Made by a program: the position numbers and the translations under genes
NCBI RefSeq assembly: GCF_900129845.1
Contig: NZ_FQXB01000003.1
Span: 62,001-126,000, forward strand
Length of the DNA stretch: 64,000 bases
From: Cognatiyoonia sediminum
GTDB taxonomy: Bacteria > Pseudomonadota > Alphaproteobacteria > Rhodobacterales > Rhodobacteraceae
Direction of reading: 5' to 3'
Notes under the pieces: model-generated
What the model was told of the DNA's origin: nothing
Seen by the model: the letters and a program-made list of their open reading frames with translations, nothing else
Database searches by the model: none
Part shown: in pieces, positions 9,452 through 18,030 of the stretch
Numbering within the stretch: the stretch's first letter is position 1
How the letters are laid out: every line of letters begins with the position of its first letter

Positions 9452-10075
9452 CTATTCCTTCTCGGTGGCCGGTTTGCCACCGTCTAACTCACGCAAGCCA
9501 CGTAGCTTTGTGGCTTCCTCTACAACACGATCGCCGAGTCCACCAGCCGCGAGTGCGCCATGTATCACACTTTGCCGCCCAAATGCCAAACCCAACTCGG
9601 CAGATGTGAAGCAGCCGAAATATCTGGCCCCTTCTGGCGTCCATAATTTTGCTTTCCCGCGTTCTGATCCGTCGCTTGCTTGCAACAACACCCGAACCCG
9701 TTCACCGCCTGCAAGCCAGCCTTTGACTTTTTCAAAGCCACAGACCGCACGACCCGCCTTGCGGGACATTGCGATCAAATCCAACGCCCGTCTGACCAAC
9801 TGACGCTCAACTTCGTCAACAAGCCCTTCGGGCACCGTCACAGCCATCTTAGCAGACCGTGAAAATTGACCCTTACTGGCAACCTCCAAAGCCGCCCGAT
9901 CCGCCGAGACATACATGCCGCGCCCTGGCAGTTTGCCAAGGATGTCGGGCACGACCTGATTGTCTGGCCCGACAACGAACCGGATCAAACCAGCTTTGGG
10001 CTGGCTTTCACCTGTGACGATGCATTTGCGTTCCGCACCGCCCGATCGATCTTTCTTTTGGCCGCCCCGCGTCAT
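9452..10075 (-). CDS. ylxR: YlxR/L7Ae fusion RNA-binding protein
   Basis: The first 90 or so residues match the YlxR (DUF448) family, with ERKCIVTGESQPKAGLIRF and LPGRGMYVSADRAAL. The remainder resembles an L7Ae/YlxQ-like RNA-binding domain (LDLIAMSRKAGRAVCGFEKV). The fused 207-residue form between nusA and infB is usual in alphaproteobacteria. In other bacteria YlxR acts with RNase P or as a nucleoid-linked regulator; the role here is not established. It is 24 bases downstream of nusA. Confidence 0.9.
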   Translation of the reverse strand: MTRGGQKKDRSGGAERKCIVTGESQPKAGLIRFVVGPDNQVVPDILGKLPGRGMYVSADRAALEVASKGQFSRSAKMAVTVPEGLVDEVERQLVRRALDLIAMSRKAGRAVCGFEKVKGWLAGGERVRVLLQASDGSERGKAKLWTPEGARYFGCFTSAELGLAFGRQSVIHGALAAGGLGDRVVEEATKLRGLRELDGGKPATEKE

Positions 10076-10099
10076 ACGCGTTTCTCCGGAGGCCTGAAA

Positions 10100-11719
10100 T
10101 CAGACCTCCGCCTCCTCGGCGGCTTCGCCTTCTTCGGCCTCAGCAGCTGCGGCCGCTAATTCCTCTGGATCGACCCAACCCAGCATCACGCGGGCTGTCA
10201 TGACCAAGTCTTGCGCTTCTTCGAGCGAGACGTCGAATTTCTCCAAGACGCCATCATCTTTCACGCGCTCGCCATCAACCATGGTCCAACCACCGGCGAG
10301 TTCCCAGTCAGCACAGGTTGCGAAGTCTTCCAGCGTTTTCACACCATCTTCGGCCAGCGCTTCGATCATCCGCGGTGTCAGACCCTCGAATTCAACAAGG
10401 CTGTCTTCCACACCCAATTCGCGGGCATGGTCCATCGCCTTTTTGTTCTGCGCATCCAGATAATCACGGGCACGGGCCTGAAGCTCACTCGCGGTGTCTT
10501 CATCAACACCTTCGATAACGAGAAGTTCTTCGATCTCGACGTAGGCGACTTCTTCCAAGCTGGTAAAGCCCTCAGAGACAATAAGCTGGGCAAAGAACTC
10601 GTCCAGATCAAGGGTCTCCATGAACATTTTTGTCCGGACTTCGAATTCAGCCTGACGACGCTTGGATTCTTCTTCTTCAGTCAGAATGTCGATATCAAGG
10701 CCAGTCAGCTGAGACGCCAAACGCACGTTCTGACCACGGCGACCAATCGCAAGGGACAGCTGCTCATCCGGCACAACCACTTCGATTTTTCCGGCTTCTT
10801 CGTCCAGAACCACCTTAGCCACTTCGGCAGGCTGCAACGCGTTCACAAGGAAGGTTGGCATATCTTCATTCCAAGGAATGATGTCAATCTTTTCACCCTG
10901 AAGCTCATTCACAACCGCCTGAACGCGGGAGCCGCGCATACCAACACACGCCCCAACAGGGTCGATGGAGCCGTCATAGGAAATAACAGCAATCTTCGCG
11001 CGAGAACCCGGGTCACGGGCAACGGCTTTGATCTCAATGATGCCTTCATAGATTTCAGGCACTTCCATCTTAAAGAGCTCAGCCATGAATTCTGGCGCTG
11101 TCCGAGACAGGAAGATCTGTGGCCCGCGCTGTTCGCGGCGCACGTCTTTGATGTAGCAGCGGATACGATCGTTCGGGCGATAGGCTTCGCGGCCGATCTT
11201 TTCGTTCCGGCGCAAGACAGCTTCGCCCGCGCCCACATCAACGATGACGTTGCCATACTCTTCGCGCTTCACAGCGGCGTTGATGATTGTGCCTGCACGG
11301 TCTTTGAATTCCTCGTACTGCTTGTCACGCTCTGCTTCGCGGACCTTCTGCAAGATCACCTGCTTTGCAGATTGTGCAGCAATACGGCCCATTTCAACAG
11401 GCGGCACTTCTTCGATGAACTGCTGACCCACTTCAGGGTTTTCCATGTACTGCTTGGCCTGCTCAACCGTGAACTCGGCCTGATAGTTTTCAAGCAATTC
11501 ATCCTCTACAACCGTCCGCACACGTGTAAACGTCGCTTTACCGGTCTTGCGGTCAATCGACACGCGGATGTCCATTTCAGAGCCGTAGCGAGATTTCGCG
11601 GCACGGGCGAGCGATTCTTCCATCGCCTCAACAACCAACCCAGGGTCGATCATCTTTTCGCGGGCCACGGCCTCTGCTGTTTGCAAAAGCTCAAGCTGGT
11701 TTGCGGATGTGATTGCCAT
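10100..11719 (-). CDS. nusA: Transcription termination/antitermination factor NusA
   Basis: NusA binds RNA polymerase and modulates pausing, termination and antitermination. The 539-residue product shows an N-terminal polymerase-binding domain, an S1 domain, two KH domains (including VGACVGMRGSRVQAVVNEL and SLAIGRRGQNVRLASQLTG) and two acidic helix-hairpin C-terminal repeats (FEGLTPRMIEALAEDGV). Its last residues are almost all Glu and Ala. Its ATG overlaps the rimP stop by one base (TGATG), implying coupled translation. NusA could act on the hairpin in its own operon leader, which is inference. Confidence 0.97.
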   Translation of the reverse strand: MAITSANQLELLQTAEAVAREKMIDPGLVVEAMEESLARAAKSRYGSEMDIRVSIDRKTGKATFTRVRTVVEDELLENYQAEFTVEQAKQYMENPEVGQQFIEEVPPVEMGRIAAQSAKQVILQKVREAERDKQYEEFKDRAGTIINAAVKREEYGNVIVDVGAGEAVLRRNEKIGREAYRPNDRIRCYIKDVRREQRGPQIFLSRTAPEFMAELFKMEVPEIYEGIIEIKAVARDPGSRAKIAVISYDGSIDPVGACVGMRGSRVQAVVNELQGEKIDIIPWNEDMPTFLVNALQPAEVAKVVLDEEAGKIEVVVPDEQLSLAIGRRGQNVRLASQLTGLDIDILTEEEESKRRQAEFEVRTKMFMETLDLDEFFAQLIVSEGFTSLEEVAYVEIEELLVIEGVDEDTASELQARARDYLDAQNKKAMDHARELGVEDSLVEFEGLTPRMIEALAEDGVKTLEDFATCADWELAGGWTMVDGERVKDDGVLEKFDVSLEEAQDLVMTARVMLGWVDPEELAAAAAEAEEGEAAEEAEV

Positions 11720-12294
11720 CAGGACTTCTCCTCGCCATCAATGATGGTTTCAATTTCGTCAAATTGCTCTTCGTCAATTTGACCTTTGTCTTTGCGACCG
11801 CGCAGAACGTCGCGGATCAAGTCATCTGTCAGAACGAGTTTCGCATCTGACAGCCATTCGAATTTCAAGCCAATTGTGCCCTCGGCGATGGTGATCAGAA
11901 CTTCGTCACCCTCTACGCCAGCCAACTGCCCCTTAAAGCGGCGGCGACCATCGATCAGCTCATCAGTTTCGATCTTGGCCTCAAAGCCTTCCCACTGGGC
12001 GAAATCCTTCAATCGTGTCAAAGGACGGTCAATGCCCGGGCTGCTGACCTCTAAGTTATACTGATCGAGGATCGGATCTTCGACGTCGAGAACCGCGCTC
12101 ACAGCAGTACTGATCTCGGCACAGTCATCAACCTCAATTGTCCCGTCCGGTTTCTGCGCCATGATCTGCAGAACCGTATCTTTGCCCGACATCAGACGCA
12201 CGCGCACGACTTCATAGCCCATGTCCTCAATGACTGGGGCGATGATCTCTGTCACGCGGCGGTCGATGGCCGCTTTGGCAATCAAATCGTTCAT
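11719..12294 (-). CDS. rimP: Ribosome maturation factor RimP
   Basis: RimP assists 30S subunit assembly. The core is clear: [20 protein letters not shown], then [18 protein letters not shown] and [17 protein letters not shown] chose the ATG at 12294, giving 191 residues. Longer in-frame starts would lie in the untranslated leader, upstream of or across the leader hairpin and even in the promoter -10 box. The acidic tail past residue 165 is longer than in E. coli RimP. It is the first gene of the operon. Confidence 0.93.
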   Translation of the reverse strand: MNDLIAKAAIDRRVTEIIAPVIEDMGYEVVRVRLMSGKDTVLQIMAQKPDGTIEVDDCAEISTAVSAVLDVEDPILDQYNLEVSSPGIDRPLTRLKDFAQWEGFEAKIETDELIDGRRRFKGQLAGVEGDEVLITIAEGTIGLKFEWLSDAKLVLTDDLIRDVLRGRKDKGQIDEEQFDEIETIIDGEEKS

Positions 12295-12307
12295 ATCTTT
12301 CACGCAC

Positions 12308-12331
12308 AAAAAAACGGGCGCGCGGCCCGTT
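12308..12331 (-). terminator. Terminator-like hairpin in the rimP leader (possible attenuator)
   Basis: On the minus strand AACGGGC and GCCCGTT form a 7-bp stem around a CGCGC loop, followed by seven T residues. It ends only 13 bases before the rimP ATG, downstream of the candidate rimP promoter. The upstream transporter operon already has its own terminator, so this one would act on rimP-operon transcripts themselves. Confidence 0.65.
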
Positions 12332-12384
12332 GTCGTTTTCCGGTGGGCGTTGGGTTTGGACCCCAGCGCGCCGCTGTTGCAAGT

Positions 12385-12413
12385 CATATACGGATTGATC
12401 GGTGAGTCTGCAA
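12385..12413 (-). promoter_or_regulatory. Candidate sigma70 promoter of the rimP-nusA-ylxR-infB operon
   Basis: TTGCAG (12413-12408) and TATATG (12390-12385) on the minus strand are spaced by exactly 17 bases. Transcription would begin near 12377, giving a leader of about 80 bases that contains the terminator-like hairpin. It lies between the transporter terminator and rimP, where an operon promoter is expected. Confidence 0.6.
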
Positions 12414-12464
12414 GGGCTCTCTCATCTTGGCCCGCAAACTCCCGCTGGAGGCATTCAAAAATGA

Positions 12465-12492
12465 GGACGCCCCGCCAATTGGCGGGGCGTCC
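12465..12492 (-). terminator. Strong intrinsic terminator of the ABC importer operon
   Basis: A perfect 12-bp GC-rich stem (GGACGCCCCGCC with its complement) closes on an AATT loop and is followed on the minus strand by a TCATTTTTG tract. It lies 22 bases past the stop of the substrate-binding protein gene. Confidence 0.87.
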
Positions 12493-12513
12493 ATTGTTTC
12501 AAATCAATCCGGC

Positions 12514-14061
12514 TTACGCCACAGACCAACGCTCAGCCATTCGGCCGTTATCCATCTGCCAAAGGTTACCGACAGTTTCAGGCGACGAAATCCGGTTGTT
12601 CACCGCTTGTACGTAGTTCGCAAACATTGGCACCAGAACGCCACCATCATCACGCAAGATCTGCTGCATTTCGAAGTATTGCGCGCGGCGCTTGTCACTG
12701 TCGAGCTCTGCGCGTGCCATGACCAGAAGTTCTTGGAAGCGGGCGCTGTCCTTCTCATCCCACTGGCTGTCGTTCCATGGAACACCAGCTTCATAGGCTG
12801 TTGAGAACATCCAATCCTCCGTCGCGCGGCCAGACCAGTAACACGCACAGAAAGACTTCTTCAGCCAAACATTGGACCAGTAACCGTCAGCCGGTTCTTG
12901 GATCACATTGATATTGATCCCGCCTGCGCTCATCGAGGCTTGCATCAACTGAGCTGCGTCAACCGCACCTTCGAAAGCTGCGTTAGACGCAGACAGATCA
13001 AGGTCGATGCTGCTTAGGCCTGCTTGCTCAAGATAGAACTTTGACTTGTCTGGATCATATTCCAGCTGTTCCATCTCGGTGTTGTAGTATTGGTTCGCAG
13101 GACCGATTGGCGTGTCGTTTCCAACCGCGCCGTGCCCTAGAAGGATCTTGTCGACCAGTTCCTGACGGTTTACGCCGTATTTGATCGCGCGACGGACATT
13201 TACGTCATTGTATGGCGCTGTGTCGGTCAGCATCGGGAAGGTATACTGCTGGTTGCCGGTGACTTCCTGAATGCGCAGCGCTGGGTTTGCCCGCAGAAGC
13301 GCCTCTGTCTTGAAGTCGATCCGGTTGATGGCATCCACTTGACCCGTCATCATCGCATTCATACGCGCTGTGTTGTCGTTGATGGCGATATATTCGATCT
13401 CGTCAAACAGCCCAACAGAATCGCCTTTGTAGTGATCGTCGACACGTGTTGCGACCATGCGTACGCCTGGATCGAACGACTGAACCTGGTAGAGGCCCGT
13501 ACCTATGCCCTGCGCGATCGCTTCTTCGATCTGACCGGCTGGATACATCAGGATGTGATAGTCAGACAAAAGGTATGGGAAGTCAGCATTCGGAGCAGAA
13601 AGAACCAATTCCAACTGATGTTCACCCAGTTTGTTCATCTCAACGATGTTTTCAACAATAGGCTTTGCCGCAGATTTGGAGTCTTCTCCAAGGTGCATGC
13701 TCAGCGACTCTATCACGTCGTCAGCGCCGAATGCCTTACCGTTATGGAATTTTACGCCTTGGCGCAGGTTAAACACCCAAGTTTGCGCGTCCGAAGACTC
13801 CCAGCTTTCTGCAAGCTCGCCCACGAGGCTACCGTCAGCTGCGACTTCTGTAAGGGAGTCGAATACCGCGCCTTGAGCTGAAGCAATCATAAACAAGTCG
13901 GAGTGCGTCCGGCTGTCCCAACTGTCTGATGTGTTTGCACCTGACAGCCCTGCCGTCAGCTTGCCGCCGCGCGTCTGTGCCCGCAAAGGCATACCCGTCA
14001 AGCTCAAGACACCTGCCGCGGTGCCTGTCTTGAGCAGGCCACGTCTGCTAATTCCGTTCAT
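12514..14061 (-). CDS. Substrate-binding protein of a peptide/opine-type ABC importer
   Basis: This 515-residue periplasmic protein belongs to solute-binding family 5 (DppA/OppA type). It opens with a twin-arginine signal (NGISRRGLLKTGTAAGVL, Arg6-Arg7) with a likely cut after LRAQ. The family segment TWVFNLRQGVKFHNGKAFGADDV is present. It is the last gene of the operon, after both permeases and the fused ATPase, and has its own GGGAGA ribosome site. The ligand cannot be told from sequence: di- or oligopeptides are typical, but other amphipathic ligands are known in the family. Confidence 0.9.
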   Translation of the reverse strand: MNGISRRGLLKTGTAAGVLSLTGMPLRAQTRGGKLTAGLSGANTSDSWDSRTHSDLFMIASAQGAVFDSLTEVAADGSLVGELAESWESSDAQTWVFNLRQGVKFHNGKAFGADDVIESLSMHLGEDSKSAAKPIVENIVEMNKLGEHQLELVLSAPNADFPYLLSDYHILMYPAGQIEEAIAQGIGTGLYQVQSFDPGVRMVATRVDDHYKGDSVGLFDEIEYIAINDNTARMNAMMTGQVDAINRIDFKTEALLRANPALRIQEVTGNQQYTFPMLTDTAPYNDVNVRRAIKYGVNRQELVDKILLGHGAVGNDTPIGPANQYYNTEMEQLEYDPDKSKFYLEQAGLSSIDLDLSASNAAFEGAVDAAQLMQASMSAGGININVIQEPADGYWSNVWLKKSFCACYWSGRATEDWMFSTAYEAGVPWNDSQWDEKDSARFQELLVMARAELDSDKRRAQYFEMQQILRDDGGVLVPMFANYVQAVNNRISSPETVGNLWQMDNGRMAERWSVA

Positions 14062-14136
14062 ATTGAGTTCTCCCTTGTTTTAACAAATGGACCCATTCAG
14101 GCCCGCTTATTTTCTCAATCACCGAAGTGATTCGAT

Positions 14137-15783
14137 TTACATCTTATCAACTGCAGCGTCGCCGATGTTATCAACTCCGCGCTCATTGAGTAGATTTGTG
14201 AGCCAATCCGGGTCCATTTCGGGTACGGATGACAGCAATAGGTCCGTATAAGCGTGGTGCGGCGGCTGGAACATTTCAGCTTTTGCGCTTTGTTCAATCA
14301 CACGGCCATCTTTCATCACGACGACCTCATCTGAGATCGCACGCACGGTCGCCAGATCATGCGTGATGAACATATAAGACAACGACAGCTTGTCTTGTAA
14401 GTCGGCAAGGAGTCGCAGGATGCCTTCCGCAACCAATTGGTCCAGAGCCGAAGTAACTTCATCGCAGATGATGAATTTAGGTTCCGCAGCCAACGCCCGT
14501 GCAATACCGATACGCTGCTTCTGACCACCTGATAGTTCAGACGGAAGGCGGTTGAAGTACTTATCCGGCTCCAACTCAATCTGTTCCAACAATTCGTCCA
14601 CGCGCTGACGAAGCGCTTTGCCAGAGAGACCCATGTAGAACTGTACGGGCCGCTCGATGATCTTGCCGATCGACATTCGCGGGTTCAGCGCCGTGTCTGC
14701 CATCTGATAAATCATCTGCGCCTGACGCAGTTGGAATTTGTCACGAGCTTTGTAGCTCGCTGGCAAAACCTGTCCATCGAACAGGATCTGACCCTTCGTC
14801 GGAGGCAAAAGGCCAGTGATGCAACGTGCTGTTGTGGATTTACCAGAGCCTGACTCGCCAACGACCGCAACCGTTCGACCTTCGTGGATGTCAAAACTCA
14901 CATCTTCCAAAACCTTCACTGTGCCGTATGCGGCATCGACGTTTTGGATGCTGACAACAGGCGTTGCACCTGTGTTGATCGCGGGTTTTGCTGGGCGTTC
15001 AAAACTACGAACAGCCCAAAGCGATTTCGTATATTCCTCTTGCGGCTTCGACAGCATCGTGCGCGTGTCGGCGGTTTCAACCTCATCGCCTTTCAGCAGA
15101 ACTTTGATATTGTCAGCCATTTGCGCCACAACCGCGAGGTCGTGGGTGATGTAGATTGCCGCCGTGTCGTACTCCTCGACGATCTCTCTGATCGATGCGA
15201 GCACTTCAATCTGCGTCGTCACATCAAGCGCAGTCGTCGGTTCGTCAAAGATGATCAGATCAGGCCGGCAAGACATGGCCATCGCCGTCATCGCACGTTG
15301 TAGCTGCCCGCCGGAAACCTGATGCGGATAGCGGAAACCGATGGTTTCGGGGTTCGGCAAACGCAGCTTGTTGTAGAGCGTGATGCCGTCATCCACACTT
15401 TCGTTTCGCCCCATGACACCGTGCTGAGTCGGTGCCTCTGTGTGTTGATCGATGATCTTATGGGCTGGATTAAAGCTCGCCGCCGCGGACTGCGCGACAT
15501 AGGCGATCCGCTTCCCGAGCAAACCGCGCTTTACAGCCGCAGATGCCGTCAGAAGGTCGATCCCATCAAATTCGACGGACCCTTCAGAAATGCGCACGCC
15601 ATCGCGGGTATATCCCATGGCCGCAAGACCGAGGGTGGATTTACCGGCACCAGATTCACCAATCAGCCCAAGCACTTCACCGCGATTGAGGGTGAGGTCG
15701 ACACCATTAATGATAGGCATCCACATTTCATCTGAACGGCCTTCCAACTTGAGGCCGCGAATTTTGACGAGAGGATCACTCAT
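14137..15783 (-). CDS. Fused double ATP-binding protein of the peptide-type ABC importer (DppD-DppF type)
   Basis: Two complete ABC ATPase domains sit in one 548-residue chain. Walker A motifs are GESGAGKST (42-50) and GESGSGKST (309-317); signature motifs are VSGGQLQRA (156-164) and LSGGQKQRIG. Each half also has its Walker B and switch histidine (YITHDLA, FITHDLA). The domains correspond to the separate DppD and DppF subunits of E. coli and would form the ATPase pair for the two permeases encoded just upstream. The start overlaps the permease gene by four bases. Confidence 0.93.
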   Translation of the reverse strand: MSDPLVKIRGLKLEGRSDEMWMPIINGVDLTLNRGEVLGLIGESGAGKSTLGLAAMGYTRDGVRISEGSVEFDGIDLLTASAAVKRGLLGKRIAYVAQSAAASFNPAHKIIDQHTEAPTQHGVMGRNESVDDGITLYNKLRLPNPETIGFRYPHQVSGGQLQRAMTAMAMSCRPDLIIFDEPTTALDVTTQIEVLASIREIVEEYDTAAIYITHDLAVVAQMADNIKVLLKGDEVETADTRTMLSKPQEEYTKSLWAVRSFERPAKPAINTGATPVVSIQNVDAAYGTVKVLEDVSFDIHEGRTVAVVGESGSGKSTTARCITGLLPPTKGQILFDGQVLPASYKARDKFQLRQAQMIYQMADTALNPRMSIGKIIERPVQFYMGLSGKALRQRVDELLEQIELEPDKYFNRLPSELSGGQKQRIGIARALAAEPKFIICDEVTSALDQLVAEGILRLLADLQDKLSLSYMFITHDLATVRAISDEVVVMKDGRVIEQSAKAEMFQPPHHAYTDLLLSSVPEMDPDWLTNLLNERGVDNIGDAAVDKM

Positions 15784-16982
15784 TCTTTCAGCCCCGATGA
15801 TCTATGCAGCATCCAGTCGACCACGAAGTTCACCGCAACGGTCAGAAGCGCAATCGCGCCAGCTGCAAGGAGAGGTGTTACCGCCGCCAGTGGCGCGAAG
15901 GCTGCGAAGTTGATGAATGGTGCGAGGTCGCGAACCATTGTTCCCCAGTCAGCCAACGGCGGCTGAATACCCACGCCAAGGAAGGACAGTGCCGCAATCG
16001 TCAGGAACACAAAGCAGAAGCGCAGACCGAATTCCGCTAGCAGCGGTGCGGTTGCGTTTGGAAGGATTTCACGGAAGATAAGGTGCCCCATGCCTTCACC
16101 GCGCAGCTTTGCTGCTTCGATATAGTCCATGACGACGATATTCACGCCGACCGCTCGTGCTAATCGGAACACCCTCGTACTGTCGATCACAGCGATAATG
16201 ACGACCATAAAGATCGTGAGCGGTATACCCCATTCGCTCGCCCAGACGGATGCAATTGTCATCAGCAAGAGCGCGAAAATCAAAGATGGGATCGCCATCA
16301 ACACGTCAACCGCGCGCGACAGGAGTTGATCCAACCAACCGCCAAGAACGGCGGCCAACAAGCCGAAGGTCGCACCAAGTGCAAAGGCCAGACATGTCGT
16401 TGCAAAGGCGATACCGACGGTGTTTTGGGCGCCGTAGATCAAACGGCTCAGAATATCTCGACCGATCTGGTCAGTACCCAGTGGATGTGCAGGGTCGCCG
16501 CCCAGCGCAGGATCACCGCCCGGAAGCACGTTAGCCTGTTCGAAAATCTGTTCCTGACCATACGGGGCGATCGCGTCCGCAAAAATCGCGAAAATCGCGT
16601 AGATGATGATCGTCAAAATCCCGAATGCTGCGGTAAGCGGCATCGCACGGAACAGTTTCTTCGAATTTGCTGTGCCGATGAGGCGGCCAAGAAATCTAAA
16701 GACATAGGCCGCGATCATTGCGATGATGAGGCCTTGAACACCCCATCTAAAGAACATCACACCTGCGTTTGGCAGCCCTTGTTCTGTCGTTACGGGCTGG
16801 AAGTAATACCAGATCGCCCATGCAAGGATGGAAACGCCAAGAACGTAGCCGAACGCGACGCCATACGGCATGTCACGAAACCTTGGCGCGTTTCCTGTTA
16901 CTGTTTGACCAGCAAACCGGAAGACCCAGCCAGCAACCGCAATACCGCCAAGAACGGTAACCAACCAAAGCAAAGTACTCAT
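15780..16982 (-). CDS. DppC-type ABC permease with an extended N-terminus
   Basis: The C-terminal 270 residues are a standard binding-protein-dependent transport permease (HPLGTDQIGRDILSRLIYGA; the EAA-type loop near YIEAAKLRGEGMGHLIFREI). At 400 residues it is about 100 longer than DppC. The extra N-terminal part holds about three more membrane segments (TLLWLVTVLGGIAVAGWVF and two others) before the usual first helix. It overlaps both neighbours by four bases. Whether the extra helices bear on assembly is unknown. Confidence 0.92.
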   Translation of the reverse strand: MSTLLWLVTVLGGIAVAGWVFRFAGQTVTGNAPRFRDMPYGVAFGYVLGVSILAWAIWYYFQPVTTEQGLPNAGVMFFRWGVQGLIIAMIAAYVFRFLGRLIGTANSKKLFRAMPLTAAFGILTIIIYAIFAIFADAIAPYGQEQIFEQANVLPGGDPALGGDPAHPLGTDQIGRDILSRLIYGAQNTVGIAFATTCLAFALGATFGLLAAVLGGWLDQLLSRAVDVLMAIPSLIFALLLMTIASVWASEWGIPLTIFMVVIIAVIDSTRVFRLARAVGVNIVVMDYIEAAKLRGEGMGHLIFREILPNATAPLLAEFGLRFCFVFLTIAALSFLGVGIQPPLADWGTMVRDLAPFINFAAFAPLAAVTPLLAAGAIALLTVAVNFVVDWMLHRSSGLKE

Positions 16983-17968
16983 TTAGGATGCCTCAGTCGT
17001 GGGTTGGACAGGATCGATAAAATGTCGGCCATCAAGTTCAGTAGGATGTAGGCCGCTGCAAAGATCAGACAGCAGGCTTGCACAACAGGGATGTCACGGA
17101 TTTTCACCGAGTCGACGAAGAGTTGCCCGATGCCCGGGTAAACGAACACCACCTCCACAACGACAACGCCAGTGATCAGGTAGGCAAGGTTCAACGCAAT
17201 AACGTTAATGATCGGCGCCAAAGCGTTAGGCAAAGCGTGCTTCACAATAACACGCATCGGCGAGATACCTTTTAGTCGCGCCATTTCGATATAGGGGCTC
17301 GCCAGCAAACTGATGATCGCTGCGCGTGTCATCCGCATCATATGCGCAGTCACGACCAAAGTGAGCGTCAGTGCTGGCAACATTGTTTTTTCGAGCTTTT
17401 CGCCGAAGGTCATCCCTTCGTAGATGTTGGACAGCGATGGGAAGATTGGGTTTAGAACCGCAAGGAACAGGATCAGGATGTAGGCCATGAAGAATTCAGG
17501 CGAACTGATCGAGCTTAAGGTTGCGATGTTCGCGACTCGGTCAAACACGGTGTTTCTATAAAGCGCCGCTAAGATACCGAGAGTGACGGCCAACGGAACA
17601 GCGATCATCGCGGTGACCGACGCAAGGAACATCGTATTCGCGAACCGTGGCGCAATTTGCTCCGCAACAGTCTTACCGCCGGTGCCGCCAAGGTTTGTTT
17701 GGAAGTTAAGCTGCGCAAAGCTTGTCCCAAGATCACCAGTGACCATGCCACCAAGCCATGAGAAATAGCGCGTGACCATGGATTGATCCAAGCCAAGGTC
17801 ACGCCGGATCGAAGCAACCGATTCCGGTGTCGCCGCCTGCCCAAGGATCAATTCAGCGAAATCCCCGGGAAGGAGGTTCACGGCAATAAAGATCACGATG
17901 GAAACGACGAGAAGGGTGAGGAGACCAAGCGCTAAGCGCTGCAAGATAATCTTGAGAACATTCTGCAA
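16979..17968 (-). CDS. DppB-type ABC permease
   Basis: This 329-residue permease begins LKIILQRLALGLLTLLVVS and has the family's GLDQSMVTRYFSWL periplasmic segment and the EAA-type cytoplasmic loop (EMARLKGISPMRVIVKHALP). It should pair with the DppC-type protein. It is the first gene of the importer operon. The start is a TTG at 17968; no ATG fits, and a purine run (AGGGGGGGG) lies about 12 bases upstream. Confidence 0.92.
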   Translation of the reverse strand: MQNVLKIILQRLALGLLTLLVVSIVIFIAVNLLPGDFAELILGQAATPESVASIRRDLGLDQSMVTRYFSWLGGMVTGDLGTSFAQLNFQTNLGGTGGKTVAEQIAPRFANTMFLASVTAMIAVPLAVTLGILAALYRNTVFDRVANIATLSSISSPEFFMAYILILFLAVLNPIFPSLSNIYEGMTFGEKLEKTMLPALTLTLVVTAHMMRMTRAAIISLLASPYIEMARLKGISPMRVIVKHALPNALAPIINVIALNLAYLITGVVVVEVVFVYPGIGQLFVDSVKIRDIPVVQACCLIFAAAYILLNLMADILSILSNPRLRHPK

Positions 17969-17986
17969 TGGACTTGTTACCCCCCC

Positions 17987-18006
17987 CTAAGGTTCTGACA
18001 CCTTAG
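17987..18006. repeat. Short hairpin between pip and the importer operon
   Basis: CTAAGGT and ACCTTAG form a perfect 7-bp inverted repeat with a six-base loop, next to a run of eight C (eight G on the minus strand). It lies after the pip stop and before the first permease gene. Without a T run it is not a clear terminator; it may slow or end pip transcription or set off the downstream ribosome site. Confidence 0.4.
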
Positions 18007-18030
18007 CAAGGGAGTGAAACCTGTAAACCC

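Noticed and set aside
10211-11782. Long plus-strand open frame opposite nusA
   Set aside because: Antisense shadow of nusA; the sense strand has unmistakable KH and S1 domains.
12295-12387. Longer RimP starting at 12387
   Set aside because: That ATG overlaps the promoter -10 box, and the extra 31 residues run through the leader hairpin and lack conservation character.
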